Positions 34,829-43,615 of a stretch of 64,000 bases of DNA are shown piece by piece; the first letter of the stretch is position 1; each line of letters begins with the position of its first letter. The position numbers were made by a program, and so were the translations under genes. The DNA is from Humibacillus xanthopallidus. GTDB lineage: Bacteria > Actinomycetota > Actinomycetes > Actinomycetales > Dermatophilaceae. The stretch covers positions 496,001 to 560,000 of the forward strand of contig NZ_VFPM01000003.1 in the NCBI RefSeq assembly GCF_006716675.1. Direction: 5' to 3'. The notes beneath the pieces are model-generated. The model did no database searches, was not told the DNA's origin, and saw only the letters and a program-made list of their open reading frames with translations.

Positions 34829-34878
34829 GCCTGCGACTTTCTCGTGTGGTGAGGAGGCTTGCTGCACAACGGGCTTCA

Positions 34879-34898
34879 CGGCATACGGGCGTATGCCG
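34879..34898. repeat. Perfect palindrome of two GTATGCCG octamers in the fabG-fabI gap
   Basis: CGGCATACG and CGTATGCCG form a 9-bp stem with a 2-nt spacer. It lies 10 nt after the fabG stop and 50 nt before the fabI start, so it could terminate or attenuate read-through into fabI, or serve as a binding site. Confidence 0.8.
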
Positions 34899-34908
34899 CG
34901 GGTGGGGG

Positions 34909-36046
<1,138 letters not shown>

Positions 36047-36050
<4 letters not shown>

Positions 36051-36280
36051 CCGGACCCGACGTCGCACCTGACGGCGAGCACGTCTGCAGCGCCAAGGGG
36101 TGCCGGCAGGCCGCCGCGCACGCCGTCATCTGGCGCAACCCCAAGCTGCACACTCCGGAGCGGCGCAAGGTATGGCTGGCCTGCGACGAGCACCGCCAGT
36201 CGCTGGCCGACTTCCTCGCACTGCGTGGCTTCCTCATCGAGGTCGTCGGCGTCGCGGACCTGACCGACGCCGACGGGTGA
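36047..36280 (+). CDS. Small zinc-binding-like actinobacterial protein
   Basis: A 77-residue protein with CSAKGCRQAAAHAVIWRNPKL followed by WLACDEHRQSLADFL. The spacing of Cys, Cys, His, Cys and His suggests one zinc site. Homologues are common in actinobacteria and are sometimes mislabelled acetone carboxylase. It is co-translated with the DUF3099 gene through a GTGA overlap. The function is unknown. Confidence 0.8.
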
Positions 36281-36318
36281 GCTGCGCGCCGGGCGTGGGC
36301 CTCGGCGTCCGCGAGCCT

Positions 36319-36348
36319 GTCGCGGCACCCTCGAGCCGGCGCCGCGAC
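36319..36348. terminator. Possible hairpin between convergent genes
   Basis: GTCGCGGC (36319-36326) pairs with GCCGCGAC (36341-36348) across a 14-nt loop in the 81-bp gap between the small zinc protein and the SBP-VWA gene. Confidence 0.45.
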
Positions 36349-36361
36349 CGGCACGCACTCC

Positions 36362-38206
36362 TCAGCCGGTGAGGGCTGCGAGGAAGACCTTGTCGAGGTC
36401 CTCGGGCTGCCGGGCGACATAGGCCTCGCCGCGGGTCACGTCGGAGAACTTGCGCAAGGTCGCCGCGTCGGCCGCGCCGCCGAGAGCGATGCTGAGGATC
36501 CTGACGGGGCGGTCACCGCCGCCGAGCGACCTCAGCCTGGTGAGCACCTGCTCGAGGCTGGCACTGCCGGGGTCCTCGTTCTTGCCGTCGCTGATGAGGA
36601 TGATCGTGTTGTCCCCCGCGCGCCACCCGCGCTGCGCGGCGTCGGCGGCAGCGATGACGGTGTCGTAGAGCCCGGTTGCGCCATCGGCGCGCAGGCCCGA
36701 GACCGACTTCTGCAGCGCCTGCATGGCGGGCGTCCCCCCGATCGTCCGCGAGGGTGGACCGAGGTCGAGGACCGACGTGTAGTCGGCCCGGTTGTCCTTG
36801 CGCGAGAAGGTCCACAGCCCGACGTTCGTGCGATCCGAGAAGAGCGGCAGCGACGCCGAGATGGCCTGCTTGGCGAGGTCGAGGCGGGTCGCGTTGCCGG
36901 CGGCGGCGACTCGCTCGTTCATCGACCCCGAGGTGTCGAGCACCACCATGACGGAGCCCTGCCGGTCGACGGCCGTCCACCCCTGCAGTGCCCGCGCGAG
37001 CTTCCACGAGCTCGGCCCGGCCGGGGTGTAGCGCGGCTCGGACGCCACGGCGCCGTCGCTGATGTCCGACTCGGTCTCGAGCCGCGGCGTGCGCCACCCC
37101 GCTGCCGCGAACTGACCGCTGGCCTGACCGGACACGATGAAGACCGCGAACCGGTCGAGGGCGGCCTGCTGCTGCGGAGTCACCCAGCCGGCGCGGACCG
37201 TGATGAGCGGGACCTCGTTGGGATAGATCCCGTCGGTCGGGTAGAGGGCGACGAGCGGAACGCGCGGTGACGACGCGTTGAAGGTCCGCACGGCATGCTC
37301 CGTCGTGGGCATCAGGGAGGCGGATCGAAGCACCTCGGGGAGCGGCTTCGACGAGTCGCGCAGGGGCGCGAAGACCTTCTCCGCGTCGGCGTGGAGGGTG
37401 GCGAGGGAGCTCTGGGTCCGGAGCAGGCTCCGGCGGGTGGCATCGGCGGTGTCGGCCTCGGGCACGACACCGTCGGTGAGGCTCACCATCGCGCTGAGGC
37501 TGGCGGCGTCGGTGAGCGGATCCTGCCAGCTGATCCGAGCCCGCCCCCAGTCGGCGTGCCCGTGCGCCGCCCAACCCGCGGGGTTGCGTCCGAGCTCGAG
37601 CAGCTGCGCCCAGCTCGGCTGGGTGGCGGGCCACCCGAGGGCCTCGGCCATCGGCCGCGGGGCCGCGACCACGACCGGACTGACGGCGACGACCGGGAAC
37701 GACGGCGAGAGCGCCTTGGCCAGCTCCGGGCGCCGAGACAGGACCTCGCTCCAGATGCTCGCGTCAGGCATCCACGCGGTCGGTGCGTTGGCCCCGCCGC
37801 CCGCCTCGAGCGCGGTGCGCAGCGTGTCGCCGAACGCCTCCGGCTCGGTGGCCACGACCTTCGTCGTCGTGCACCGCCCGTCGACGAGCGACTCGGTGCC
37901 CCGGTCGAAGTCGGCAGCGGCCTTGGTGAGCACGGGCGCGAGCGAGGGGGATGCGGCGATCGTCAGCGGCACGCGCGTCGGGCCGCACGCCAGCGCGGCG
38001 TCCGCGCTCTCGTCGTCGGGCCGGAGCAGGGCGAACGCGCCGAGACCGAGGACGAGGGCGGCGACCACACCGAGGATGACCAGCCGGACGGAGCGTCGCG
38101 GCCCGCGCCCGGGGGCTCGGTGGCGCCCGCCGCCTCGGCGCTCAGGGGTCGAACCCGCAGCGGAGCCGGCGAGCTTCTCGGTCAGGCTTCGCTCATAGGG
38201 GCCCAT
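36362..38206 (-). CDS. Membrane-anchored substrate-binding-like protein with VWA domain
   Basis: A 614-residue protein. A basic cytosolic start (1-38) leads to one membrane helix (LVILGVVAALVLGLGAFALL, about 41-60). Then comes an extracytoplasmic type-II solute-binding-like region (about 75-400: LTIAASPSLAPVLTKAAADF ... TAWMPDASIWSEVLSRRPEL) similar to ModA/phosphate binders. Last is a von Willebrand A domain (about 415-600) with MIDAS motif VLDTSGSMNERV, TNVGLWTFS and LISDGKNED. It probably binds a ligand and a metal-dependent protein partner at the cell surface. ATG 38206 is used; an in-frame TTG at 38317 with TACGAT 8 nt before it is an alternative leaderless start. The 258 bp upstream show nothing else. 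Confidence 0.85.
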   Translation of the reverse strand: MGPYERSLTEKLAGSAAGSTPERRGGGRHRAPGRGPRRSVRLVILGVVAALVLGLGAFALLRPDDESADAALACGPTRVPLTIAASPSLAPVLTKAAADFDRGTESLVDGRCTTTKVVATEPEAFGDTLRTALEAGGGANAPTAWMPDASIWSEVLSRRPELAKALSPSFPVVAVSPVVVAAPRPMAEALGWPATQPSWAQLLELGRNPAGWAAHGHADWGRARISWQDPLTDAASLSAMVSLTDGVVPEADTADATRRSLLRTQSSLATLHADAEKVFAPLRDSSKPLPEVLRSASLMPTTEHAVRTFNASSPRVPLVALYPTDGIYPNEVPLITVRAGWVTPQQQAALDRFAVFIVSGQASGQFAAAGWRTPRLETESDISDGAVASEPRYTPAGPSSWKLARALQGWTAVDRQGSVMVVLDTSGSMNERVAAAGNATRLDLAKQAISASLPLFSDRTNVGLWTFSRKDNRADYTSVLDLGPPSRTIGGTPAMQALQKSVSGLRADGATGLYDTVIAAADAAQRGWRAGDNTIILISDGKNEDPGSASLEQVLTRLRSLGGGDRPVRILSIALGGAADAATLRKFSDVTRGEAYVARQPEDLDKVFLAALTG

Positions 38207-38464
38207 GGGGCGGGATGGATGGTCTGGCTCTTGCTCCACGGCGGCCTCCGGGCGACGCAGTTGCCGTACGGCTGACGGGTCCACGCGGTCCCCGTCCCGA
38301 GCGCGGCAGCCAGCCAATTGCGGGCATCGTACACAAGCACGCGATGAGCCGTGGGCGTCGCCCGAGGACTGCCGCCTACGGGCGGGAGCTGCTCCGGTGC
38401 CCGCTCGACACGTCGGAGCGCAGGTCCGACCCCCCTCCCGTATGCCGCGTCGACGCGGAGCCGG

Positions 38465-39511
38465 TCAGCCCCCGATGGCCGACATCGGCCGGTCGGGCTG
38501 CACGAAGTCGGGTGCGTCGATGCCGTGGCCGCGGCGCTTGCGCCACATCTCGCCCCGCATGAGCCCGAGCAGCTCGTCATCGGTGGCGCCGTCGCGCATC
38601 GGGCCGCGCAGGTCGGTCTCGGTCGTCGAGAACAGGCAGTTGCGCACCTGGCCATCGGCCGTGAGTCGAGTGCGGTCGCAGGCGGCGCAGAAGGGTTGGC
38701 TGACGCTGGCGATGATGCCCACCGTGGCCGGACCGCCGTCTACGAGGAAGCGCTCGGCCGGCGCGCTGCCGCGGTCGGCGGCCGGCAGCGGGGTGAGGGT
38801 GAAGCGCTCCGAGAGCCGCTCGCGGATCTCGGCGGCGCTGACCATGTCGCTGCGCTCCCAGGCGTGCTGGGCGTCGAGCGGCATCTGCTCGATGAACCGC
38901 AGCTCGTAGCCGCGATCGAGACACCAGGCGAGCACGTCGGCGACGTCGGCGTCGTTGACGCCGCGCATCGCGACCGCGTTGACCTTGACCGGCGTGAGGC
39001 CGGCGTCGGCGGCTGCCTTGAGGCCCGCCTCGACGTCGGAGAGCCGGTCGCGACGCGTGAGCCGGGTGAAGGTCTCGGAGTCGATGGTGTCGAGGCTGAC
39101 GTTGACGCGGTCGAGGCCGGCGGCGGCAAGGGGGCGCGCCAGCCGGTCGAGCCCGACGCCGTTGGTCGTCATGGCGATCTTCGGACGCGGGCGCAGCGCA
39201 GAGATGGCCGCGACGACGTCGACGAGCGACCGGCGCAGCAGCGGCTCGCCCCCGGTGAGGCGGACCTGGGTGATGCCGTCACGAACGAAGAGGCCGACGA
39301 TGCGGACGAGCTCGTCGTCGGTCAGCATGTCGGGCTTGGGCATCCACGGCAGGCCCTCTGCCGGCATGCAGTACGTGCAGCGCAGGTTGCAGCGGTCGGT
39401 GACCGACACGCGCAGGTCGCGGGCCACCCGCCCGAACTGGTCGGCCAGCCCCGTCAGGCCCTCAGGACGCGGCGCGGCCGACCGGAAGGTCGGGTCGGGG
39501 AGGCGGGTCAT
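38465..39511 (-). CDS. moaA: GTP 3',8-cyclase MoaA
   Basis: A 348-residue radical-SAM enzyme, first step of molybdenum cofactor synthesis (with MoaC). The N-terminal 4Fe-4S site is C41-x3-C45-x2-C48 (TDRCNLRCTYCMP). LTGGEPLLRR follows. The C-terminal substrate-binding cluster is in FCAACDRTRLTADGQVRNC. The protein ends in the conserved Gly-Gly needed for activity. ATG 39511 has TACAGT (39519-39524) at 7 nt. No other moa gene is adjacent. It is divergent from SURF1 with only 33 bp between starts. Confidence 0.95.
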   Translation of the reverse strand: MTRLPDPTFRSAAPRPEGLTGLADQFGRVARDLRVSVTDRCNLRCTYCMPAEGLPWMPKPDMLTDDELVRIVGLFVRDGITQVRLTGGEPLLRRSLVDVVAAISALRPRPKIAMTTNGVGLDRLARPLAAAGLDRVNVSLDTIDSETFTRLTRRDRLSDVEAGLKAAADAGLTPVKVNAVAMRGVNDADVADVLAWCLDRGYELRFIEQMPLDAQHAWERSDMVSAAEIRERLSERFTLTPLPAADRGSAPAERFLVDGGPATVGIIASVSQPFCAACDRTRLTADGQVRNCLFSTTETDLRGPMRDGATDDELLGLMRGEMWRKRRGHGIDAPDFVQPDRPMSAIGG

Positions 39512-39518
39512 GGGTTCC

Positions 39519-39538
39519 ACTGTAGGCCGGGGTACCGT
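39519..39538. promoter_or_regulatory. Overlapping divergent promoters of moaA and SURF1
   Basis: ACTGTA (39519-39524) is the minus-strand -10 TACAGT, 7 nt before moaA. TACCGT (39533-39538) is the plus-strand -10, 6 nt before SURF1. The two boxes are 8 bp apart, so the polymerases would exclude each other. Confidence 0.5.
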
Positions 39539-39544
39539 CAAAGC

Positions 39545-40402
39545 GTGCTTCGACTCTGGCTGACGCGGCGGTGGCTGCTGGGGACCCTCATCGGCATCCT
39601 CTTCGCCGTCGCGTGCTTCTACCTCGGACTGTGGCAGTGGCACCGCCACGTCGAGCAGCGCACCAAGGTCGAGGCCATCGGAGCCAACTACGACGCCGTG
39701 CCCGTGCCGCTCACCCGCCTCGAGCCGCTGCGTCCGCTGACGCCGGAGCAGCAGTGGACCCGCGTCACGCTGACGGGCACGTATGCCGCCGGGCAGGACC
39801 TCCTCGTGCGCAACCGCACGCTCGACCAGACCGTCGGCTTCGAGGTGCTGACCCCCTTCACCACGGACGGGCGCACCATCCTCGTCGACCGCGGCTGGGT
39901 GGCCAACGCCCAGAACGCCGAGACGGCCCCGCCGGTCGACCCACCCCCGTCCGGGCAGGTGGCCCTGACGGGCTGGCTGCGCACGGGCGAGCCGCAGCTC
40001 GGGCGCGACCTGCCACCCCCGCAGCTCGCGAGCATCAGCATCGCGGACGCCCGGGCCTTGCGACCGGAGCTCGCCGCCGACGACGTCTACGTCGTGCTGG
40101 GTGCGCAGCAGCCGCCCGTCCTCGCCGGGGAGCACCCGGTGCTGCCGCTCCCCCGTCCGGAGGAGGATCTCGGCCCGCACCAGGCCTATGCCTACCAGTG
40201 GTGGCTCTTCATGCCCGGAGCGCTCGTCTTCGTCGTCCTCGCGATGCGTCGCGAGCTCGCGGCCGGCGAGGCGGGCGACGGCCCGGCGGGGGGCGACGGC
40301 TGGGACGCGGACGGCGCCGGGGACCCGGACGGCCGACGGGCCGCCGCGCGACGACCCGTCAAGGCCAAGAAGGTGCGCATCTGGGACGAGGAGGACGCCT
40401 GA
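39545..40402 (+). CDS. SURF1 family cytochrome oxidase assembly protein
   Basis: A 285-residue SURF1/Shy1-type membrane protein that helps mature haem-copper (aa3) oxidase. It has an N-terminal helix (WLLGTLIGILFAVACFYLGLWQ with the conserved GxWQ-like end), an extracytoplasmic loop with TLTGTYAAGQDLLVRNRTLD and ILVDRGWVANAQ, and a second helix near WWLFMPGALVFVVLAMRREL. After that comes an Ala/Gly/Asp-rich tail ending in a basic-acidic stretch. The GTG start is fixed by its -10 box. No ctaA/B gene is adjacent. Confidence 0.92.
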   Translation: MLRLWLTRRWLLGTLIGILFAVACFYLGLWQWHRHVEQRTKVEAIGANYDAVPVPLTRLEPLRPLTPEQQWTRVTLTGTYAAGQDLLVRNRTLDQTVGFEVLTPFTTDGRTILVDRGWVANAQNAETAPPVDPPPSGQVALTGWLRTGEPQLGRDLPPPQLASISIADARALRPELAADDVYVVLGAQQPPVLAGEHPVLPLPRPEEDLGPHQAYAYQWWLFMPGALVFVVLAMRRELAAGEAGDGPAGGDGWDADGAGDPDGRRAAARRPVKAKKVRIWDEEDA

Positions 40403-40433
40403 CGTCCGGCCGCGTGACCCGCGGGCGCCGTGC

Positions 40434-42335
40434 TCAGACGGGGTCGAGCGCTCCCGAGCCGGCCAGCTGGTCGGCGCGGCCCTCGTCGAACTGGGTCGCG
40501 TGCAGGAGGGCGTAGAGCCCACCTGCCGCGAGCAGCTCGGCGTGCCGCCCGGTCTGCACGACGCGGCCGTGGTCGAGCACGACGATGAGGTCGGCCTGGC
40601 GGATCGTCGAGAGCCGGTGGGCGATGACGATGGAGGTGCGGCCCTCGAGGGCCGCATCGAGGGCGCGCTGCACCGCGACCTCGGACTCGGAGTCGAGGTG
40701 GGCCGTCGCCTCGTCGAGGACGACGACGTCGGGCGCCTTGAGGAGGAGCCGCGCGATGGCGAGGCGCTGCTTCTCGCCGCCCGAGAGCCGGTGACCGCGG
40801 TCGCCGACGACGGTGTCGAGGCCCTCGGGAAGCTCATCGACGAGGGCGCTGATCTGCGCGGCCGTCAGGGCGGCGCGGATCTGCTCGTCGGTGGCGTCAG
40901 GGCGGGCATAGAGCAGGTTGGCCCGGATCGTGTCGTGGAAGAGGTGGGCCTCCTGGGTGACGACCCCGACCCGGTCGCGCAGCGAGGTCATCGTCGTGTC
41001 GCGCAGGTCGACTTCGCCGATGCGCACCGCCCCGGACGTGGGGTCGTAGAGGCGTGCCACGAGCGAGGTGAGCGTCGTCTTGCCGGCGCCGGAGGGCCCG
41101 ACGAGGGCGACGAGCGCACCGGCAGGCACCGAGACGGTGATGTCCTGGAGCACGACCCCGCTACCGCGCCGGTCGCCCGAGGCGACGGACTCCAGCGAGG
41201 CGAGCGACACCTCGTCGGCCGAGGGGTAGCGGAACCCGACGTGGTCGAGCTCGACCCCCAGCGGACCGGCGGGGAGGTCCACGGCGCCGGGCTTCTCGGT
41301 GACGAGCGGCTCGAGGTCGAGCACCTCGAAGACGCGCTCGAACGAGATGAGGGCCGTCATGACGTCGACGCGGACGTTGGACAGCGACGTCAACGGCCCG
41401 TAGAGCCTGGCGAGCAGCGCGGCGAGCGCGAGCAGGGTGCCGACCGAGAGGCTGCCGTTCACCGCCATGACGCCACCGAAGCCGTAGACCATGGCGGTGG
41501 CCAGAGCGGCGACGAGACTCAGCGCTGCGATGAAGATCGTGCGGTTGAAGGCGATCTGCACCCCGATGTCACGCACCCGGCCGGCGCGCTCGGCATACTC
41601 CTGCTCCTCGCGGGCCGGGGAGCCGAAGAGCTTGACGAGGAGCGCACCCGCGACGTTGAAGCGCTCCGTCATCCGCGTGCCCATGTCGGCGTTGAGCGTC
41701 ATCTGACGGTGGGCGAGCTCGGCGAGTCGCTTGCCCATGAGCTTGGCCGGGATGAGGAAGAGGGGGACGAGCATCAGCGACCCCAGGGTCAGCTGCCACG
41801 AGAGGGCGAGCATCGCCGCGATGACGAGGGCTACGGAGACGATGTTGGACACGACGTTGGACAGCACCGAGGTGAAGGCTTGCTGGGCACCGACGACGTC
41901 GTTGTTGAGGCGCGACACGAGCGACCCGGTCTGGGCCCGGGTGAAGAAGGCGATGGGCTGGCGCAGGACGTGCGCAAAGACCTGCGTGCGCAGGTCGTTG
42001 ATGAGCCCCTCACCGATGCGCGAGGAGTACCACCGGGAGACGACGGTCAGCACGGCGTCGAGCACGGCGATGACCGCCACGAGCAGCGACAGCCGGATGA
42101 CGACGGAGGAGTCCTTGGGGATGACACCGTCGTCGACGAGGCTCTTGAGCAGGAGGGGCACCGTGACCACGAGCACCGAGTCGAGCACCACGACGGCGAG
42201 GAAGGCGATGATCGCCCGACGGTAGGGGCCGGCATACGCCAGCACACGTCGCCGCGTGCCCGGCGCGAGACGGCGCTCGGCGACGGACGAGTCGCGTGAC
42301 ATCGACCGCATCGCCATCCACGGCTGCATGCCCAT
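40434..42335 (-). CDS. ABC exporter, fused permease-ATPase
   Basis: A 633-residue half-transporter of the multidrug/lipid exporter type, working as a dimer in the cytoplasmic membrane. Six membrane helices span about 40-330 (IIAFLAVVVLDSVLVVTVPLL at the start). The ATPase domain has Walker A GPSGAGKTT, Q-loop VTQEAHLFHDTI, signature LSGGEKQRL, Walker B VVVLDEATAHLD and H-loop IAHRLST. The substrate is unknown. AGGAGGT stands 6 nt before ATG 42335, which overrides the upstream in-frame start. An insertion after the FRYPSADE stretch is slightly longer than usual. Confidence 0.92.
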   Translation of the reverse strand: MGMQPWMAMRSMSRDSSVAERRLAPGTRRRVLAYAGPYRRAIIAFLAVVVLDSVLVVTVPLLLKSLVDDGVIPKDSSVVIRLSLLVAVIAVLDAVLTVVSRWYSSRIGEGLINDLRTQVFAHVLRQPIAFFTRAQTGSLVSRLNNDVVGAQQAFTSVLSNVVSNIVSVALVIAAMLALSWQLTLGSLMLVPLFLIPAKLMGKRLAELAHRQMTLNADMGTRMTERFNVAGALLVKLFGSPAREEQEYAERAGRVRDIGVQIAFNRTIFIAALSLVAALATAMVYGFGGVMAVNGSLSVGTLLALAALLARLYGPLTSLSNVRVDVMTALISFERVFEVLDLEPLVTEKPGAVDLPAGPLGVELDHVGFRYPSADEVSLASLESVASGDRRGSGVVLQDITVSVPAGALVALVGPSGAGKTTLTSLVARLYDPTSGAVRIGEVDLRDTTMTSLRDRVGVVTQEAHLFHDTIRANLLYARPDATDEQIRAALTAAQISALVDELPEGLDTVVGDRGHRLSGGEKQRLAIARLLLKAPDVVVLDEATAHLDSESEVAVQRALDAALEGRTSIVIAHRLSTIRQADLIVVLDHGRVVQTGRHAELLAAGGLYALLHATQFDEGRADQLAGSGALDPV

Positions 42336-42415
42336 CGGGTGACCTCCTGTCCTCCCCCGATCCAACCGCGCGGTGGTGACAGCGATTCCCCCGGGGTCGC
42401 GTCGCGCTCCCGCCG

Positions 42416-43210
42416 TCAGCCGGCGGCGCCGCCCATCAGGGCACGCAGCAGCCCGCTCTGGGCGGAGCGCTCGGCCGCCAGCTGGGTGTCACGGTCGGCG
42501 GTCACGGCCGACCGGAGCAGCGCCTTGAGCGCCCGCACGGCGGGCTCGGGCGCCGAGAGCACGTGCTGGACGAGCGAGAAGGTCGCCTCGTCGAGGTCTG
42601 CCGCGGGAGCGATCGCGTTGACGAGACCCATCGCGTGGGCCTCGGGGGCACTGACACGGCGGCCCGTCGCGCAGATCTCGAGGGCGCGCGAGTAGCCGAC
42701 GAGGTGCACGAGCGGCCCGGTGCCGCCGAGGTCGGGCACGAGCCCGAGGCTCGTCTCACGCATCGCGAACCACGCGTCGAGCGAGGCCACCCGCAGGTCG
42801 GCGGCCAGGGCGAGCTGGAAGCCCGCGCCGATGGCATAGCCGTGGACCTGGGCGACGACGAGTGCCGGGCACTCCCCCCACGCCGTGAAACCTTCCTGGT
42901 ATGCCGCGATGGCCCGGTCCATGGCCTCGGGGCCGTGCGTCGCGACGAGCTCCGCCATGTTCTCCTCGCCCTCGATGCCGGCGGGCGTGAACATCGCGGT
43001 GTCGATGCCGGCGGAGAAGGCCTCGCCCGCACCGCGGATGACGACGACCCGGACCTCCTCGGGGACGCTGCGGGCCTGCTCGGCCAGCGCACGCCAGAGC
43101 GAGGGCGTCTGCGCGTTGCGCTTGTCTGGCCTGTCGAGCGTGACGACGCGGACCGGACCGTCGGTCTCGACGCGCAGGTGCGGGTGGGGGTGGGTGGCGT
43201 CAGTCATCAT
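42416..43210 (-). CDS. Enoyl-CoA hydratase/isomerase family protein
   Basis: A 264-residue crotonase-fold protein. VVTLDRPDKRNAQTP, the oxyanion-hole stretch GAGEAFSAGIDTAMF and VHGYAIGAGFQLALAADLRV are present. At the position of the first catalytic Glu of classical hydratases (GGGCE) this protein has Gln, while the second Glu is kept (MRETSLGLVPDLGGTG), so it may not be a plain hydratase. Acyl-CoA is the expected substrate class. A TAGCCT box at 43218-43223 lies 7 nt before the ATG. Confidence 0.85.
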   Translation of the reverse strand: MMTDATHPHPHLRVETDGPVRVVTLDRPDKRNAQTPSLWRALAEQARSVPEEVRVVVIRGAGEAFSAGIDTAMFTPAGIEGEENMAELVATHGPEAMDRAIAAYQEGFTAWGECPALVVAQVHGYAIGAGFQLALAADLRVASLDAWFAMRETSLGLVPDLGGTGPLVHLVGYSRALEICATGRRVSAPEAHAMGLVNAIAPAADLDEATFSLVQHVLSAPEPAVRALKALLRSAVTADRDTQLAAERSAQSGLLRALMGGAAG

Positions 43211-43291
43211 GGCAGGCAGGCTACCTGCGGGGCTCGGCCCGCCGCGGGAGCCGCGGGAGCCTCCGGCGCCTCGGGGCGCCGGTGGCCGAGC

Positions 43292-43489
43292 TCACGCAGC
43301 GGCCGCGGCGACCCGCACGGGCGGCACGACCCGCAGCACGCCCCAGCCGGTCACCGAGGCCGGCTGGACCAGCTCGACCCGGAAGACGCGGGCACAGTCC
43401 AGGCACGACCACGCGGAGGTGGGGTCGGGGAAGGGTGTCACGTCGTCACCCGCGCAGAACGGGCAGGTGAGGTGGTGGTCGCTGGGCAT
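43292..43489 (-). CDS. Small zinc-ribbon protein
   Basis: A 65-residue protein with two Cys pairs, LTCPFCAGDD and AWSCLDCARVF, forming one zinc ribbon, followed by a hydrophobic Val/Ala tail. It is similar in style to small ribbon proteins encoded near assimilatory sulfite reductase in some actinobacteria, which I cannot confirm. ATG 43489 is chosen because it starts just before the ribbon; the longer frame reaches into an AT-rich upstream region. No ribosome-binding site is evident. Confidence 0.65.
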   Translation of the reverse strand: MPSDHHLTCPFCAGDDVTPFPDPTSAWSCLDCARVFRVELVQPASVTGWGVLRVVPPVRVAAAAA

Positions 43490-43516
43490 GACAGTCAGTG
43501 TGCCGAGCGGGTCCCC

Positions 43517-43566
43517 CAAATACAATAAGCATCCATTATGTGATCCAAACTGTTTGATTATGCTTG
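43517..43566 (-). promoter_or_regulatory. AT-rich upstream region of the zinc-ribbon gene
   Basis: About two thirds A+T over 50 bp, unique in this window. It contains the perfect palindrome CAAACTGTTTG (43546-43556), inverted AAGCAT/ATGCTT (43526-43531 and 43560-43565) and two ATTATG copies. A TATTGT -10-like box lies on the minus strand at 43522-43527, about 33 nt before the ATG. It probably holds a promoter and an operator; the regulator is unknown. Confidence 0.45.
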
Positions 43567-43615
43567 CGGCGACGCCTGCATCACACCGCGTCCCCGACCG
43601 ACAGGCGCCGGGGCG

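Noticed and set aside
31079-34852. Plus-strand frame of about 1257 codons and the opposite minus-strand frame of about 1207 codons at 28261-31884
   Set aside because: Both are antisense shadows of the Mur ligase-TPR gene and cphA respectively.
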